From Lampris incognitus (Eukaryota > Chordata > Actinopteri > Lampriformes > Lampridae), in contig NC_079223.1 in NCBI RefSeq assembly GCF_029633865.1, positions 33,072,423 through 33,136,422 of the forward strand: 64,000 nucleotides of DNA, read 5' to 3'. Positions 23,301 through 31,900 of the stretch are shown here, in pieces (the first letter of the stretch is position 1; each line of letters opens with the position of its first letter). A model generated the notes under the pieces. That model was not told where the DNA came from. It was given only the letters and a program-made list of their open reading frames with translations, and did no database searches. The translations under genes and the position numbers were made by a program.

Positions 23301-26300
23301 GTTATCAGAGGTATTGATATGCGTGGCTCTTTGTGATCCGATGTTCCAAAATTTACCAAACAACCACTACACAAACGGATGGCCCAACACAAAAGGCCAA
23401 CCTCCTCAGGACAAGACTCAGCAGTCTATCTACACCTAAAGGAGAAGACACACTCCTTCGAGGACAGCAACGTACACATTTTGGACAGGGAAGATAGATG
23501 GTTTGAAAGAGGGGTGAAGGAAGCCATCTACACTCACTGGCCACTTTATTAGGTACACCTTGCTAGTACCGGGTTGGATGCCCTTTTGCCTTCAGAACTG
23601 CCTTAATCCTTCGTGGCATAGATTCAACAAGGTACTGGAAACATTCCTCAGAGAGTTTGGTCCATATTGACATGATAGCATCACGCAGGTGCTGCAATTT
23701 GTCGGCTGCACATCCATGATGCGAATCTCCCGGTCCACCACATCCCAAAGGTGCTCTGTTGGATTGAGATCTGGTGACTGTGGAGGCCATTTGAGTACAG
23801 TGAACTCATTGTCATGTTCAAGAAACCAGTCTGAGATGATTCGAGCTTTATGACATGGTGCGTTATCCTGCTGGAAGTAGCCATCAGAAGATGGGAACAC
23901 TGTGGTCATAAAGGGATGGACATGGTCAGCAACAATACTCAGGTAAGCTGTGGCGTTGACACGATGCTCAATTGGTACTAAGGGGCCCAAAGTGTGCCAA
24001 GAAAATATCCCCCACACCATTACACCACCACCACCTGCCTGAACCGTTGATACAAGGCAGGATGGATCCATGCTTTCATGTTGTTGACGCCAAATTCTGA
24101 CCCTACCATCCGAATGTCGCAGCAGAAATCGAGACTCATCAGACCAGGCAACGTTTTTCCAATCTTCTATTGTCCAATTTTGGTGAGCCGGTGCGAATTG
24201 CAGCCTCAGTTTCCTGTTCTTAGCTGACAGGAGTGGCACCCGGTGTGGTCTTCTGCTGCTGTAGCCCATCTGCCTCAAGGTTCGACGTGTTGTGCGTTCA
24301 GAGACGCTCTTCTGCATACCTCGGTTGTAATGAGTGGTTATTTGAGTTACTGTTGCCTTTCTATCAGCTCGAACCAGTCTGGCCATTCTCCTCTGACCTC
24401 TGGCATCAACAAGGCATTTTCGCCCACAGAACTGCCAATCACTGGATATTTTCTCTTTTTCGGACCATTCTCTGTAAACCCTAGAGATGGTTGTGCGTGA
24501 AAATCCCAGTAGATCAGCAGTTTCTGAAATACTCAGACCAGCCCGTCTGGCACCAACAACCATGCCACGTTCAAAGTCACTTAAATCACCTTTCTTCCCC
24601 ATTCTGATGCTCGGTTTGAACTGCAGCAGATCATCTTGACCATGTCTACATGCCTAAATGCATTGAGTTGCTGCCATGTGATTGGCTGATTAGAAATTTG
24701 CGTTAATGAGCAGTTGGACAGGTGTGCCTAATAAAGTGGCCAGTGAGTGTATGTGAAACTGGAAAAACCATCCCTAAACAGAGGAGGAGGTCTGCGACGC
24801 CACCAACTCCCACTTACAATGCCGTCCTTTCATCTCTACCCAGGAGACTCAAGAAACTTAGCCTCCAAGAACAACAGTCAGTCACTAACGGCTCCAACGA
24901 CTCATGACCACTGAATGGAGCACTAACGAAGTCGAAACTAACACCCCCAACGACCGTCGCTGCTTAACATCGGATCACAAAGAGCCACGCATATCAATAC
25001 CTCTGATAATGACGGGCGTTGCTAAACATCGGAACACAAAGAGCCATGGACATCATTAACTCTATAACGACTCCAAAGAGGACAAATATCTGAGTTTCAT
25101 CACCAGCCAGTCAGACTAGCTTGGTCTAGTCAGAAAGGCATGAACTGATGAAGCCTCTTGGATGAGAGGCGAAACGTCTTCACGGATATATACCAAGTCC
25201 AGTTGCACTCGAGTGGTGAGTACCTACTAACAGTGGTCCATGGAGGGACAAAACACAAACCGGAGATGGTGTTGGGTGCCCAAGGCTCATCAATGCGTGA
25301 GGGCACTGAAGGCTATCCCATCTGGTCCAAACCGACAGGTCTACTGTGGCACAACTCACAGAAAATTTTAATGACGGTTATGGCAGGAATGTGTCAACAC
25401 AGCGCATCACAGCTTGCTGTGTATGAGGGCTGTGCAGCCACAGACCGGTCAGAGTGCCCATGATGACCCCTTGTCCATTGTCGAAAGCGCCTAAAAAAAA
25501 GACTATGATGTATGTAATATTCAGACTGACATCTCAAATAGGGAGACAAGGGCAAAGAGTGTTTTGAGCAGAGAGTCTTATTTGGTCCCTCTGAGATGTC
25601 TTGGCCCTGTAGAAAGGCCCAGCCATGATAAAAAGCTAAACATGGCTCTGCTAAATATCAGGGCACTTACAAATAAGACCTTATCTATAAATGATTTTAT
25701 CTGGGAGGAGAAGCTAGATTTCCTTTTTTGAACAGAAACTTGGCTTGGTTCAGATGGAGTTGCCCTTCTAGCTGAAGCCTCTCCTCCAAACTAGTTTCAT
25801 TCACTCTATATGTGAGGGTAAGAGAGGTGGAGGACTGGCAGCCATTTTCTCAGTTGTATTTAAATGTAAACGCTTGCATCTAGGCAGTTTCTCATCCTTC
25901 AAGTATCAGGCGATCTTATTGTGAGGTCAATTCTGTGTTACTGGTTACTATGTATCAGTCCCCAAAGCATACAGCCTTATTTTTACCTGAAATATCAGAA
26001 CTACTGTCGATTTGTTTTACTAATTATGACAGAATTTCAATTTCTGGGGACTTAAATTTGCATGTGGATAACGCCTCAAATGGCAAAGCTGGAGTTTGTA
26101 CAGCTTTTGCTTTCCTTTGATTTTATTCAAAATGTTGTTGGGCCAACCCAAAACCTTGGCCACACCCTAGCTTTAGTGATATGTAGAGGCCGGACTTCTG
26201 CTGTTGACAAGATTGTTGATAATGACTTATCAGATCACTACTGTTTGTTTTTTTCTGATTGTCTCTGACTCAGCAACAAACAACACAGAGTGTACCATAA

Positions 26301-29300
26301 AGGCATTTCCTTAGTCCTTTGCAGTCATTAACTTCCCTCATCACCTGCGCAGTCTTCCTCTGTTAGCTGATATTTCCTCAGTGTATGATAAAGTTAACCA
26401 CTTCAGCTTTAAACTAGAGTCAGCTCTCGACATAGTGGCTCCTATGAAAACTAAGAAGAAATCACAGATTACAGTAATACCCTGGAAGACTGAGCAAATA
26501 CGTTTGCTCAGGAGGGATTGCCGCAGAGCAGAGCGAATGCAGAGAAAAAGTAAGCTTACAATCCATGGCAAGATTTTTTAGAAAATCTATATTTGTTTAT
26601 AACAAAGCCCTGCGCTGTGCAAGGCAGGCTTATTTCTCTGGCACTATAAATGAAAACAGGAACCACTCCAGAGTCTTATTTTCAACAATCAATCATCTTA
26701 TAACTCCTCCCTAATCTCATGAGCAGTTATGCCCTGCATCTAAATCAAAATGTGATGAGTTTACATCATTCTTTGATAATAAAATCATTAATATCCGAGC
26801 AGGTATCATGAATAATGTTGTTAATCCAAACAGTCAAACTGCTCGTAACGACTCTCGGGGAAATCTAATTTGCTTTTGCAAAATTAGCAAAGAGGAACTT
26901 CGTAAAACCATCTTGCAGATGAAGTCATCCACCTGCTCTCTGGATGCAATTCCCACTGCCTTTTTTAAAGAGGTCTTAGCTAGTTTGATTGGTGATGTTT
27001 TGGATATTGTAAACTGTTCTTTAGAATCAGATATCTTTCCTGATTCACTGAAAACAGCTATAGTAAAGCCCTTACTCAAGAGGAATAATCTTGATTCGTC
27101 GGCGCTGAGCAATTATAGGCCTATTTCTAATCTGCCTTTTCTGGAGCAAAATTTTGGAAAAGTCAGTGTACAAGCAATTGGATGGGTTTTTGCATGAAAA
27201 CAAGATTCATGATAAATTTCAGTCTGGTTTTAGAAAAGGACACAGTGTTGAAACAGCACTTGTAAAAGTAGTCAACGATCTCAGAGTGAACGCTGATAAT
27301 AAAAATGTTTCCATTCTTTTACTCCTTGATCTGACGGCTGCCTTTGATACAGTCGATCATGATATACTTCTAGACCGTCTTGAGAATTGGATTCGCCTTT
27401 CAGGCACTACCCTATCATAGTTCTACAATTATCTTACTGGCAGAAGTTATTTTGTTAGACTTTCTGACCATGTCTCGGACAAACATGTAGTTTTCTCAGG
27501 TATTCTGCAGGGTTCTATTCTTGGTCCTTTATTGTTCCGTCTGTACATGCTGCCGCTTGGGAAAATTATCTGTGATCATGGAGTGAATTTCCATTTTTAT
27601 GCTGATGATACTCAGTTACATTTATCTGTAGCACCAGATGACCCCAATGCTCTCAATCCCTTGATGAATTGCCTGTATAGTATTAAACAGTGGATGAATG
27701 AAAATTTTCTGAAATTGAACGAAGAGAAATTATATCAAGTAGAATGGGAAGTCTGGCTGTACAGAATAAGACTGTAGTAAAAAACCTGCGTGTCATCATT
27801 AACTCTGAGTTGGATTTTAAATCACATATCAACAATGTTACAAAGGGTGCCTTTCTTCACCTAAAAAATATTGCTAGAATTAGACCCTACCTCTGCCAGG
27901 AAGACGCCAAAAGGTGATGCATACTTTTATCTCTTCGTGTTTAGACTATTGCAATGCACTTCTTACTGGTTTACCCCAAAAAAGTATCGATAGGCTGCAA
28001 CTAGTACAGAACGCGGCAGCAAGGGTCTTGACAAAAACCAGGATGAGAGATCACATTACTCCAGTTTTAGTGCCTTTGCACTGGCTTTCTGTAGCATTGA
28101 GGATTGATTTTAAAATTCTTTTACTTGTGTTTAAAGCTCTACATGGTTTAGCACCCTCATACCTATCTGACTGCTAATCTGATTATGTTCCGAGCCGGTC
28201 TCTTAGATCCTCTGGTGCTGGCCTGCTTAATGTCCCTAGAATGAACTACAAAAAGTATGGCGAAGCAGCATTTTGTTTTTATGTACCGACAGCTTGGAAT
28301 AGACTCCCCCAACAAATAAGAGAAGCAACGTCCATAGATAGTTTTAAGAATCAGCTCAAGACCCATTCTATACTTTTGCTTTTAATTAATTCCACTTTAT
28401 ATTTCTTTTTATTCTTATTTTTTATCTTGTACTGTGGTTTCATTTCTTGTCTTATGCTTTTTTGCCTAGGTTTGTGTTTTATTGTTTTTAACTTATTTTA
28501 TCTGTATTGTTGTTGAGTTTTATTGTTTCCCCTGTTTTTAAATTAAAGCACTTTGAGCTGCATTTTATGTATGAAAGGTGCTATACAAATAAAGTTTATT
28601 ATTATTATTATTATTATCATGTGCATGAGAGCATCAGAACTGTACCTAGGAGCAGTTAAAGAAGGTTGCTTGGTATGATGAGTCCCATTTTCTTTTAGAT
28701 CACGTGGATGGCCGTGTATGTGTGCACCATTTGCCAAGAGAAGTGATGGCACCAGGATGCACTGTGGGAAGACGATACGCCAGTGGAGGGAGTGCGATGC
28801 TCTGGGCAATGTTCTGCTGGGAAACCCTGGGTCTGGCCATTCATGTGGATGTCAATTTAAAATGTGCCCCCTACCTAAATATTGTTGCAGACCAGGTACA
28901 CCCCTTCATCAATCAAATTGCATTTTATACAGCAATGGTATTCCCTGATGGCAGTGGCTTCTTTCAGCAGGATAATGCACCCTGCCGCACTGCACACATT
29001 GTTCAAGAATGGTTTGAGGAACATGATGAAGTGTTCAAGGTGTTTCTTTGGCCTCCAAATTCTCCAGATCTCAATCCGATTGAGCATCTGTGGGATGTGC
29101 TGGACTAACAAGTCTGATCCATGTCAGCTTCACCTCACAACTTACACGACTTGAAGGATCTGCTGCTAATGTTTTGGAGAAAGAAACCACAGGACACCTT
29201 TAGGGGTCTTGTAGAGTCCATGGCTCAACGGGTCGGCGCTGTTTCGGTGGCACACGGAGGACGAACAGTATATTAAGCAGGTGGTCATAATGTTTTGGCT

Positions 29301-29834
29301 CATCAACGTATCTCTACGTAGGAGGACATTTCAGTATAACTCACTTGCTCTCATTGGCTGCCTTATCCAGTCGACTGAAGACATCATGGAAAAGGATGCA
29401 GCTTGACTTGCTATTGATATCATGACCATAGCCTCTTTTCCAGAAGTGTTTCAGGTCACTTGCATACTCCATAACCTGTTAATGCACCAGAGAACACACT
29501 ATTAGACATAAATAATTATTAGTCTATATATGGAACATGCTTTGTGTAAAATAATAGCAAAGGACTTTAAAGGGGTATGCCTTTGACTAAAAGATAAGGT
29601 ATCCTCGTGATAATAATCTGTGAGTCTTTCATTATGTGAGGTTAAGTTTCAGGCTACCTGAGTATTAGGTCAGCTTGTAATACAAGATACAGCACTTTTT
29701 TGAGACATGAATAGCCCAAAATAGTTCCACAGTGGGTAAATACAATCTATGGAGAGGTGAATAATTAAATGCACTGTGATTTGGAGACTAGACTGAATAT
29801 TGCTCTTCGCATGAACAAACCACTAATGCTTTGT

Positions 29835-29866
<32 letters not shown>

Positions 29867-31694
29867 CTAGTAGTTTAATGTAGGCATGCCATGTTATTTA
29901 CCCACAGATACCTGTGCATCTATCTCATCAAAGAGCTGACACCATGGTGAGTTCACTGTCTTGATGGCAAAGTCATAAGCACAAAAGTAAAATGCAGCCT
30001 CTGCCATATCTGTAGGAGAGATGTTACCAAACCATGTTGAAATTAATGAATCTATAGAAGCCATACTGCCATGTCAATGCACACAAATAAGAGGCAAGTG
30101 AATTAAAATAAACACAATTCTTTTTTTTGTCAATTTGGACTCTGTATAAGTGACAAACACAAACATCACTGATATGTCTTAACCTTGAAAACAAGGTAAT
30201 GTAGTATACTTGAATAATTTAACTTAATTTAACTTTTGTACCTCTCTGAGGACTATATATCTACTTTGGCTACCTACTGATGTAGCTCAGTGTGCACTAA
30301 AATTCAATTTAGTACTTATCTGGTGGGTTATTACAAGTGAAGAAACATCCCCACCTAGTGGATAAATATTCATTGTAGCGCATTACCACTAAGATTCGGC
30401 CAGACTTGAAAGTTAACGTTTCTTTCTTTCAAAATGGACTCAACTGCATTTTGAAGAGTTGCTGGATAATATCGAGTATATCAAATAAATTAGTGCGCTG
30501 GTGGAGTTGCATGACGCAGATCAGCCCAGCAGACAAACATCTTCCTTTGTAATCTATGCCATGCGAAATCCCAATAGAAACACACATAGGACTGTTTCTA
30601 GAACTAAGAATCAAGTCTAAAACTAAATGACGAGGTCAAGTGATATGCTCTGTTGTCCTAGGGAGTAACGATTTGCGTTTGGCACAAGTATCTGCCTTTG
30701 TTGTGCTGACTGTATTCATGTCTGCCAAACCTTTTCAAAGATAACATGGGAATTGTAGTCTTTTAACAGATACAACCATCAGTGATAGATTTATATGGGA
30801 CATCTAGACGGTCTGCAATCTTCTCCAGAACTCTTCTCATCTCTGGTCCCACTTTGAACTTGTCTACCTCTGCCGTGGCTGATGGGTTCTCATCAACCTC
30901 ATTCACAAACTTGGTGCACTGATCAAAAAACCTCATCAGGGCATCGTTGACAACATGGTCAAACTCGTGATCTGTTGTTGATTTGTTGGGAGACAGGACA
31001 GGACACATCAATTACACTGTAGTTGTGAAAACCCATAGCAGTACGTAACTTTTGTCCAATTGAAGCCATCACTTAACCGAGTCTTACCTGCTAATCCCCA
31101 CAGCTCTGTCAGCCCTCCCTTGAAAGACACGGTGCTGTTGACACACCGGTGTTTTGAACTGGTGATGAATTTGAAGCGTCCACGTCGCAGGTTCTCCTTT
31201 GAAACCAACGACGGGAAAAACTTCGACAGTCTAACAGCCAAGTGCTTGTGATCCTTCACACCTTTCTGGACCAGTCGGCCGTCCATGTCCTCCGTGTACC
31301 ACATCTTCCAGACGTTTTTGATTTCACGCAGCCAGCTACTTTTGTCGGAGGCCTGGCGCAAGACAAGGTCGTAGAGCTTCTGCATCTTTTTAACGTTTTT
31401 GGTCGTCGGGTACCTTGTGCCATGCCTTATTATGGCGGTCAAATGAACTTCGCGACATTTCACGGAGGGGAGCTGCAACAGAGACTTGTTTACTGCAAGT
31501 ATATCGTCGCTCAGATATGGATTCACTTCCTCGTACCTACCCTTTGTGCTGAAGTATTTGGCAATCGATGGCACTTTTACACCATTGATAGTCTTAGCAC
31601 TGTCAATTGAACAACACGAAATGCTTCCAATGAAGAAATAAACAAATAAGGAAAACACAGGCATGATGCGCAGTGGATACACCGCTCGCGTCAA
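12177..31694 (-). CDS. minpp1: minpp1, multiple inositol polyphosphate phosphatase 1 (complete, 5 exons)
   Basis: A histidine-acid-phosphatase family enzyme. In vertebrates it removes phosphates from inositol penta- and hexakisphosphate in the ER and can act on 2,3-bisphosphoglycerate. Exons 31694-31088, 30971-30777, 30009-29912, 29475-29345 and 12549-12177 join in frame for 1404 nt, predicting 467 aa. There is a hydrophobic signal-like N-terminus (residues about 11-25, with an alternative start at Met11). The nucleophile motif RHGTRYP is at 90-96 and the proton-donor motif HAE at 357-359. The family's usual C-terminal ER-retrieval tail (SDEL in human) is absent. The protein ends FPNSA. Intron 4 is 16.8 kb and largely transposons. 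The teleost a/b paralogue is undecided. Confidence 0.95.
12948..13373 (+). repeat. tRNA-derived SINE (family B)
   Basis: A nearly full copy with a tRNA-like head, the body phrase GGTATGTGTCCTGGTCGCTG and an A-rich end after GTGCAATTGGAG. Its open frames are chance. It lies in minpp1 intron 4. Confidence 0.8.
14117..14567 (-). repeat. SINE family A with expanded CA tract and 12-bp target duplication
   Basis: A full-length minus-strand copy: the (CATC)n-type tail is at the left and the tRNA-like head at the right. It is flanked by AAAAGGGTTTAC at 14105-14116 and 14568-14579, a clear target-site duplication. The short CA stretch normal for this family has expanded to about 88 bp at 14250-14337. 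Confidence 0.88.
14250..14337. repeat. (AC)n microsatellite inside a SINE
   Basis: About 88 bp of AC repeats arising within the SINE body, at the place where sibling copies have a short GT/CA stretch. Confidence 0.95.
14839..15897. mobile_element. Penelope-like element remnant (palindromic type), copy 1
   Basis: The left arm starts TTTATGCATGCTCAGTAATC and contains AGTGACCTCTTCAGTCTCAA. The right arm is the inverted equivalent at about 15800-15897. A short antisense fragment of the GIY-YIG region lies at about 15680-15795. It is flanked by a 15-bp duplication with one mismatch (14824-14838 and 15898-15912). A 5S-derived SINE occupies the middle. Confidence 0.7.
15128..15668 (-). repeat. 5S rRNA-derived SINE (SINE3-like)
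   Basis: On the minus strand the head reads GCTAAGCAGGTATGGGCTTG and then GTACTTGGATGGGAGACC. This matches the middle to 3' part of vertebrate 5S rRNA. The other end carries the LINE-like tail AGCGCTTTGGGTGTCTAGAA. The 5' half of the 5S moiety, including the A box, is missing. This is not a functional 5S gene. Confidence 0.8.
15920..17003. other. minpp1 intron 4 sequence between repeats
   Basis: AT-rich sequence without recognisable genes. A fragment of a Penelope-like arm (GCATGCTCAGTAATCCAGGT) lies at about 16876-16939 next to the BEL element. Confidence 0.45.
17004..17352 (+). repeat. 5' LTR of BEL element (lacks first ~200 bp)
   Basis: Corresponds to 22437-22784 of the 3' LTR. Homology ends abruptly at 17004, so the outer 200 bp were lost by truncation or deletion. 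Confidence 0.85.
17353..17369 (+). other. primer-binding site, complementary to tRNA-Tyr
   Basis: TGGTCCTTCGAGCCGGA follows the 5' LTR directly. It is the reverse complement of the vertebrate tRNA-Tyr(GUA) 3' end, including CCA. This sets the 5' LTR end at 17352. Confidence 0.85.
17395..19152 (+). CDS. BEL/Pao gag polyprotein
   Basis: A 585-codon frame from the ATG at 17395. The frame is also open upstream through the LTR, but this is the first ATG after the primer site. It has a proline/glutamine-rich N-terminal region with a short coiled-coil-like stretch ([20 protein letters not shown]), a central DUF1759-like gag core, and two Cys/His knuckles near the end ([14 protein letters not shown] and [13 protein letters not shown]). 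The frame closes soon after the second knuckle, where the pol frame takes over. Compared with relatives this looks like a small indel. Confidence 0.85.
   Translation: MASEENPDVRPKRAVRPPVWMDEYEVNLPSWRQCPQVNVSRTEQQRAVEKHSLFSHDLEGYAQMTPLTQWQNSWPIQQRSFGAEAPMNPGWRSNVEAPYSMPPWVPHPSLAASSEVMRAIRQLQEENQRLQMAMSDMGRRIDHSAPQPLPQPRQSVPTPPIRSFSQPEQLTPPSGLPGPAANTGNVLVRQEEEEEDWLPPPPPLGDELVDELAFRLRSMKQELPQTPSQEYWEPDHGSQVSAESIEESDRQYGGVTVPRPLCDEHSAPRQVLTHSATGPKPTIPKFTKEDPREFARLKMALENILPEDATKRFKYQVLTDHLKFEEALLIADSYSNSRYPYRDTMASLISHYRQPHHLALQRIAEVMNGPNICSGDTSSFKKFALHVRALVGMLDQLGEEGNIELQCGSHVARLAAKLPHDLRANFKRYIHPLKIKVPILLNFADWLEYELEIKHTGLKLGHGEEKEATESKKDRRKDNNGRKTISVLHGAEPTVATVTEPATSPNMSQENLKVYCPYCKNTEHYLSQCSDFSQLTNEQKGNWVKSSKKCWRCGCGHQAKQCHLRATCKICTTLTGSQWERTLLM
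19104..21647 (+). pseudogene. BEL/Pao pol: protease, RNase H, integrase; RT core missing
   Basis: An 847-codon frame overlapping the end of gag. An aspartic-protease-like segment is near the start ([12 protein letters not shown], with E where relatives usually have G). Then comes the A17-type region, and at about 19838 the sequence jumps from ahead of the RT domain directly to its far side, so the catalytic RT core is absent. RNase H-like sequence follows ([26 protein letters not shown]), then an H2C2 zinc finger and the integrase core with GVDCFGP and LLSDQGTNF. The frame breaks just before the integrase glutamate. It is non-functional as it stands. Confidence 0.88.
21629..22189 (+). pseudogene. 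BEL/Pao pol C-terminus (integrase end, DUF5641-like), shifted frame
   Basis: Continues the integrase after a frame change near 21640. It contains [11 protein letters not shown], with the glutamate region of the catalytic triad. The DUF5641-type tail follows, including [14 protein letters not shown] and [19 protein letters not shown]. It ends 47 bp before the 3' LTR. Confidence 0.85.
22237..22784 (+). repeat. 3' LTR of BEL element
   Basis: A 548-bp LTR beginning TGTTAAGAAG after a G-rich stretch and ending CACA. Its last base directly abuts the left end of a Tc1 element. Confidence 0.82.
22908..23046 (+). pseudogene. Tc1-A transposase, N-terminal helix-turn-helix fragment
   Basis: Reads [20 protein letters not shown] then [18 protein letters not shown], the paired-type HTH of Tc1 transposases. 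It is cut by the Penelope-like insertion at 23048. Confidence 0.75.
23531..24749 (-). mobile_element. Tc1/mariner element B, near-complete
   Basis: A 1219-bp element with about 30-bp inverted repeats, CACTCACTGGCCACTTTATT at the left and its reverse complement ending at 24749. It is flanked by TA at 23529-23530 and 24750-24751. The ends are almost identical, suggesting a young copy. It sits within the EAIY/VKLE codons of the Penelope-like element. Confidence 0.93.
23592..24602 (-). pseudogene. Tc1-B transposase (DD34E), nearly intact, C-terminal frameshift
   Basis: An open frame of 336 codons. It has an N-terminal paired-like HTH ([20 protein letters not shown]), a linker with GRK-type basic residues, and a complete catalytic triad in [15 protein letters not shown] and [12 protein letters not shown]. 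The spacing between the last two fits DD34E. After DVQPTN the expected C-terminus ([20 protein letters not shown] and on) is in another frame at 23563-23790, implying loss of about one base near 23700. The expected full length is about 340 aa, so only the last 40-50 residues are affected. Confidence 0.9.
25492..28617 (+). mobile_element. L2-type LINE, degenerate
   Basis: Inserted into Tc1-A. Endonuclease remnants ([33 protein letters not shown]) are followed by a reverse-transcriptase region ([45 protein letters not shown]) and the C-terminal [20 protein letters not shown]. The 3' end is the L2-type AAAGCACTTTGAGCTGCATT then an ATT microsatellite. Several stops and frame shifts make it inactive. 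Confidence 0.88.
26808..27777 (+). pseudogene. L2 reverse transcriptase, broken
   Basis: Three frame segments (26808-27197, 27154-27420, 27532-27777) carry RT motifs, including [11 protein letters not shown] and the catalytic YADD box. There are stop codons after GTTLS and frame changes between segments. The C-terminal piece follows at 27914-28177. Confidence 0.85.
28690..29108 (+). pseudogene. Tc1-A transposase, catalytic-domain fragment
   Basis: Contains [38 protein letters not shown] and [15 protein letters not shown], that is, the second Asp and the final Glu of the DDE triad. A stop follows LWDVLD. The piece carrying the first Asp (WYDESHFLL) precedes at about 28673 with altered spacing. 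It is inactive. Confidence 0.85.
29345..29475 (-). CDS. minpp1: minpp1 exon 4
   Basis: A 131-bp exon encoding [20 protein letters not shown] and [20 protein letters not shown]. It corresponds to human LKQYWKRGYGYTINSRSSC. The donor is a perfect GTGAGT. The end of a Tc1 transposon lies only 36 bp beyond the exon end, within the intron. Confidence 0.93.
29838..29876. repeat. (TAG)n microsatellite
   Basis: About 13 TAG units with one interruption, in minpp1 intron 3 just below exon 3. Confidence 0.9.
29912..30009 (-). CDS. minpp1: minpp1 exon 3
   Basis: A 98-bp exon encoding [20 protein letters not shown] and [12 protein letters not shown]. It corresponds to the human AFFTCSFDLAIKG...SPWCDVFD block. 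The acceptor is CCTACAG and the donor is GTATCT. No start codon is involved, so it is not visible as a long ORF. Confidence 0.92.
30777..30971 (-). CDS. minpp1: minpp1 exon 2
   Basis: Encodes [20 protein letters not shown] through [20 protein letters not shown], matching the vertebrate NDKLMRFFDHC...GPEMQ region. The acceptor is CAACAG. The donor GTTGTA is non-ideal but keeps phase with exon 3. Confidence 0.93.
31088..31694 (-). CDS. minpp1: minpp1 exon 1 (signal peptide, RHGTRYP)
   Basis: Starts [20 protein letters not shown]. It carries the active-site motif RHGTRYP and the [15 protein letters not shown] segment, ending GLTELWGLA. The donor is GTAAGA. Met11 is a possible alternative start that would give a more compact signal peptide. 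Confidence 0.95.
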
Positions 31695-31801
31695 GTCGCT
31701 GTTCCTGGTCGCAGTTTTTTGGACTCATGATGGCGTCATCCAAATCGCCCCCGACAAGGACAACTAATTCGTTTCCCTGAGTTTCTCCACCCCCCCCCCG
31801 T

Positions 31802-31837
<36 letters not shown>

Positions 31838-31900
31838 CTGCAACCGTCATTCGCGTTTGCGTGGTCAAACTAGCCGCCCCTGTGTATCGCATGCGCAATT
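31695..31900 (-). promoter_or_regulatory. minpp1 promoter region with NRF1-like site
   Basis: Directly upstream of the minpp1 start. It contains GCATGCGCA at 31889-31897, close to the NRF1 consensus core (GCGCAYGCGC), about 195 bp from the ATG. A C-run and a CA tract (31806-31834) lie between. Functional use is inferred. Confidence 0.4.

Larger units (their letters stand above)
23048..25211. mobile_element. Penelope-like element, copy 2, with 12-bp target duplication
   Basis: Inserted into Tc1-A: AGTGGTGAGTAC occurs at 23036-23047 and 25212-25223. The arms at about 23060-23345 and 24965-25205 are inverted repeats of each other (GAAGACGTTTCGCCTCATCC on the left). Between them, plus-strand codons encode the C-terminal GIY-YIG region ([19 protein letters not shown], then [15 protein letters not shown]), interrupted by Tc1-B. 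The RT is absent, so this is a 5'-truncated copy. Confidence 0.75.
22785..29308 (+). mobile_element. Tc1/mariner element A, decayed and split by nested insertions
   Basis: The left inverted repeat begins GAGCCAAAACATTATGAC. The right repeat is its reverse complement ending at 29308, with a TA at 29309-29310. About the outer nine bases of the left repeat are missing and replaced by the BEL LTR end. Element sequence is present at 22785-23047, 25212-25491 and 28618-29308. The gaps are a Penelope-like element and an L2 LINE. Confidence 0.85.
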
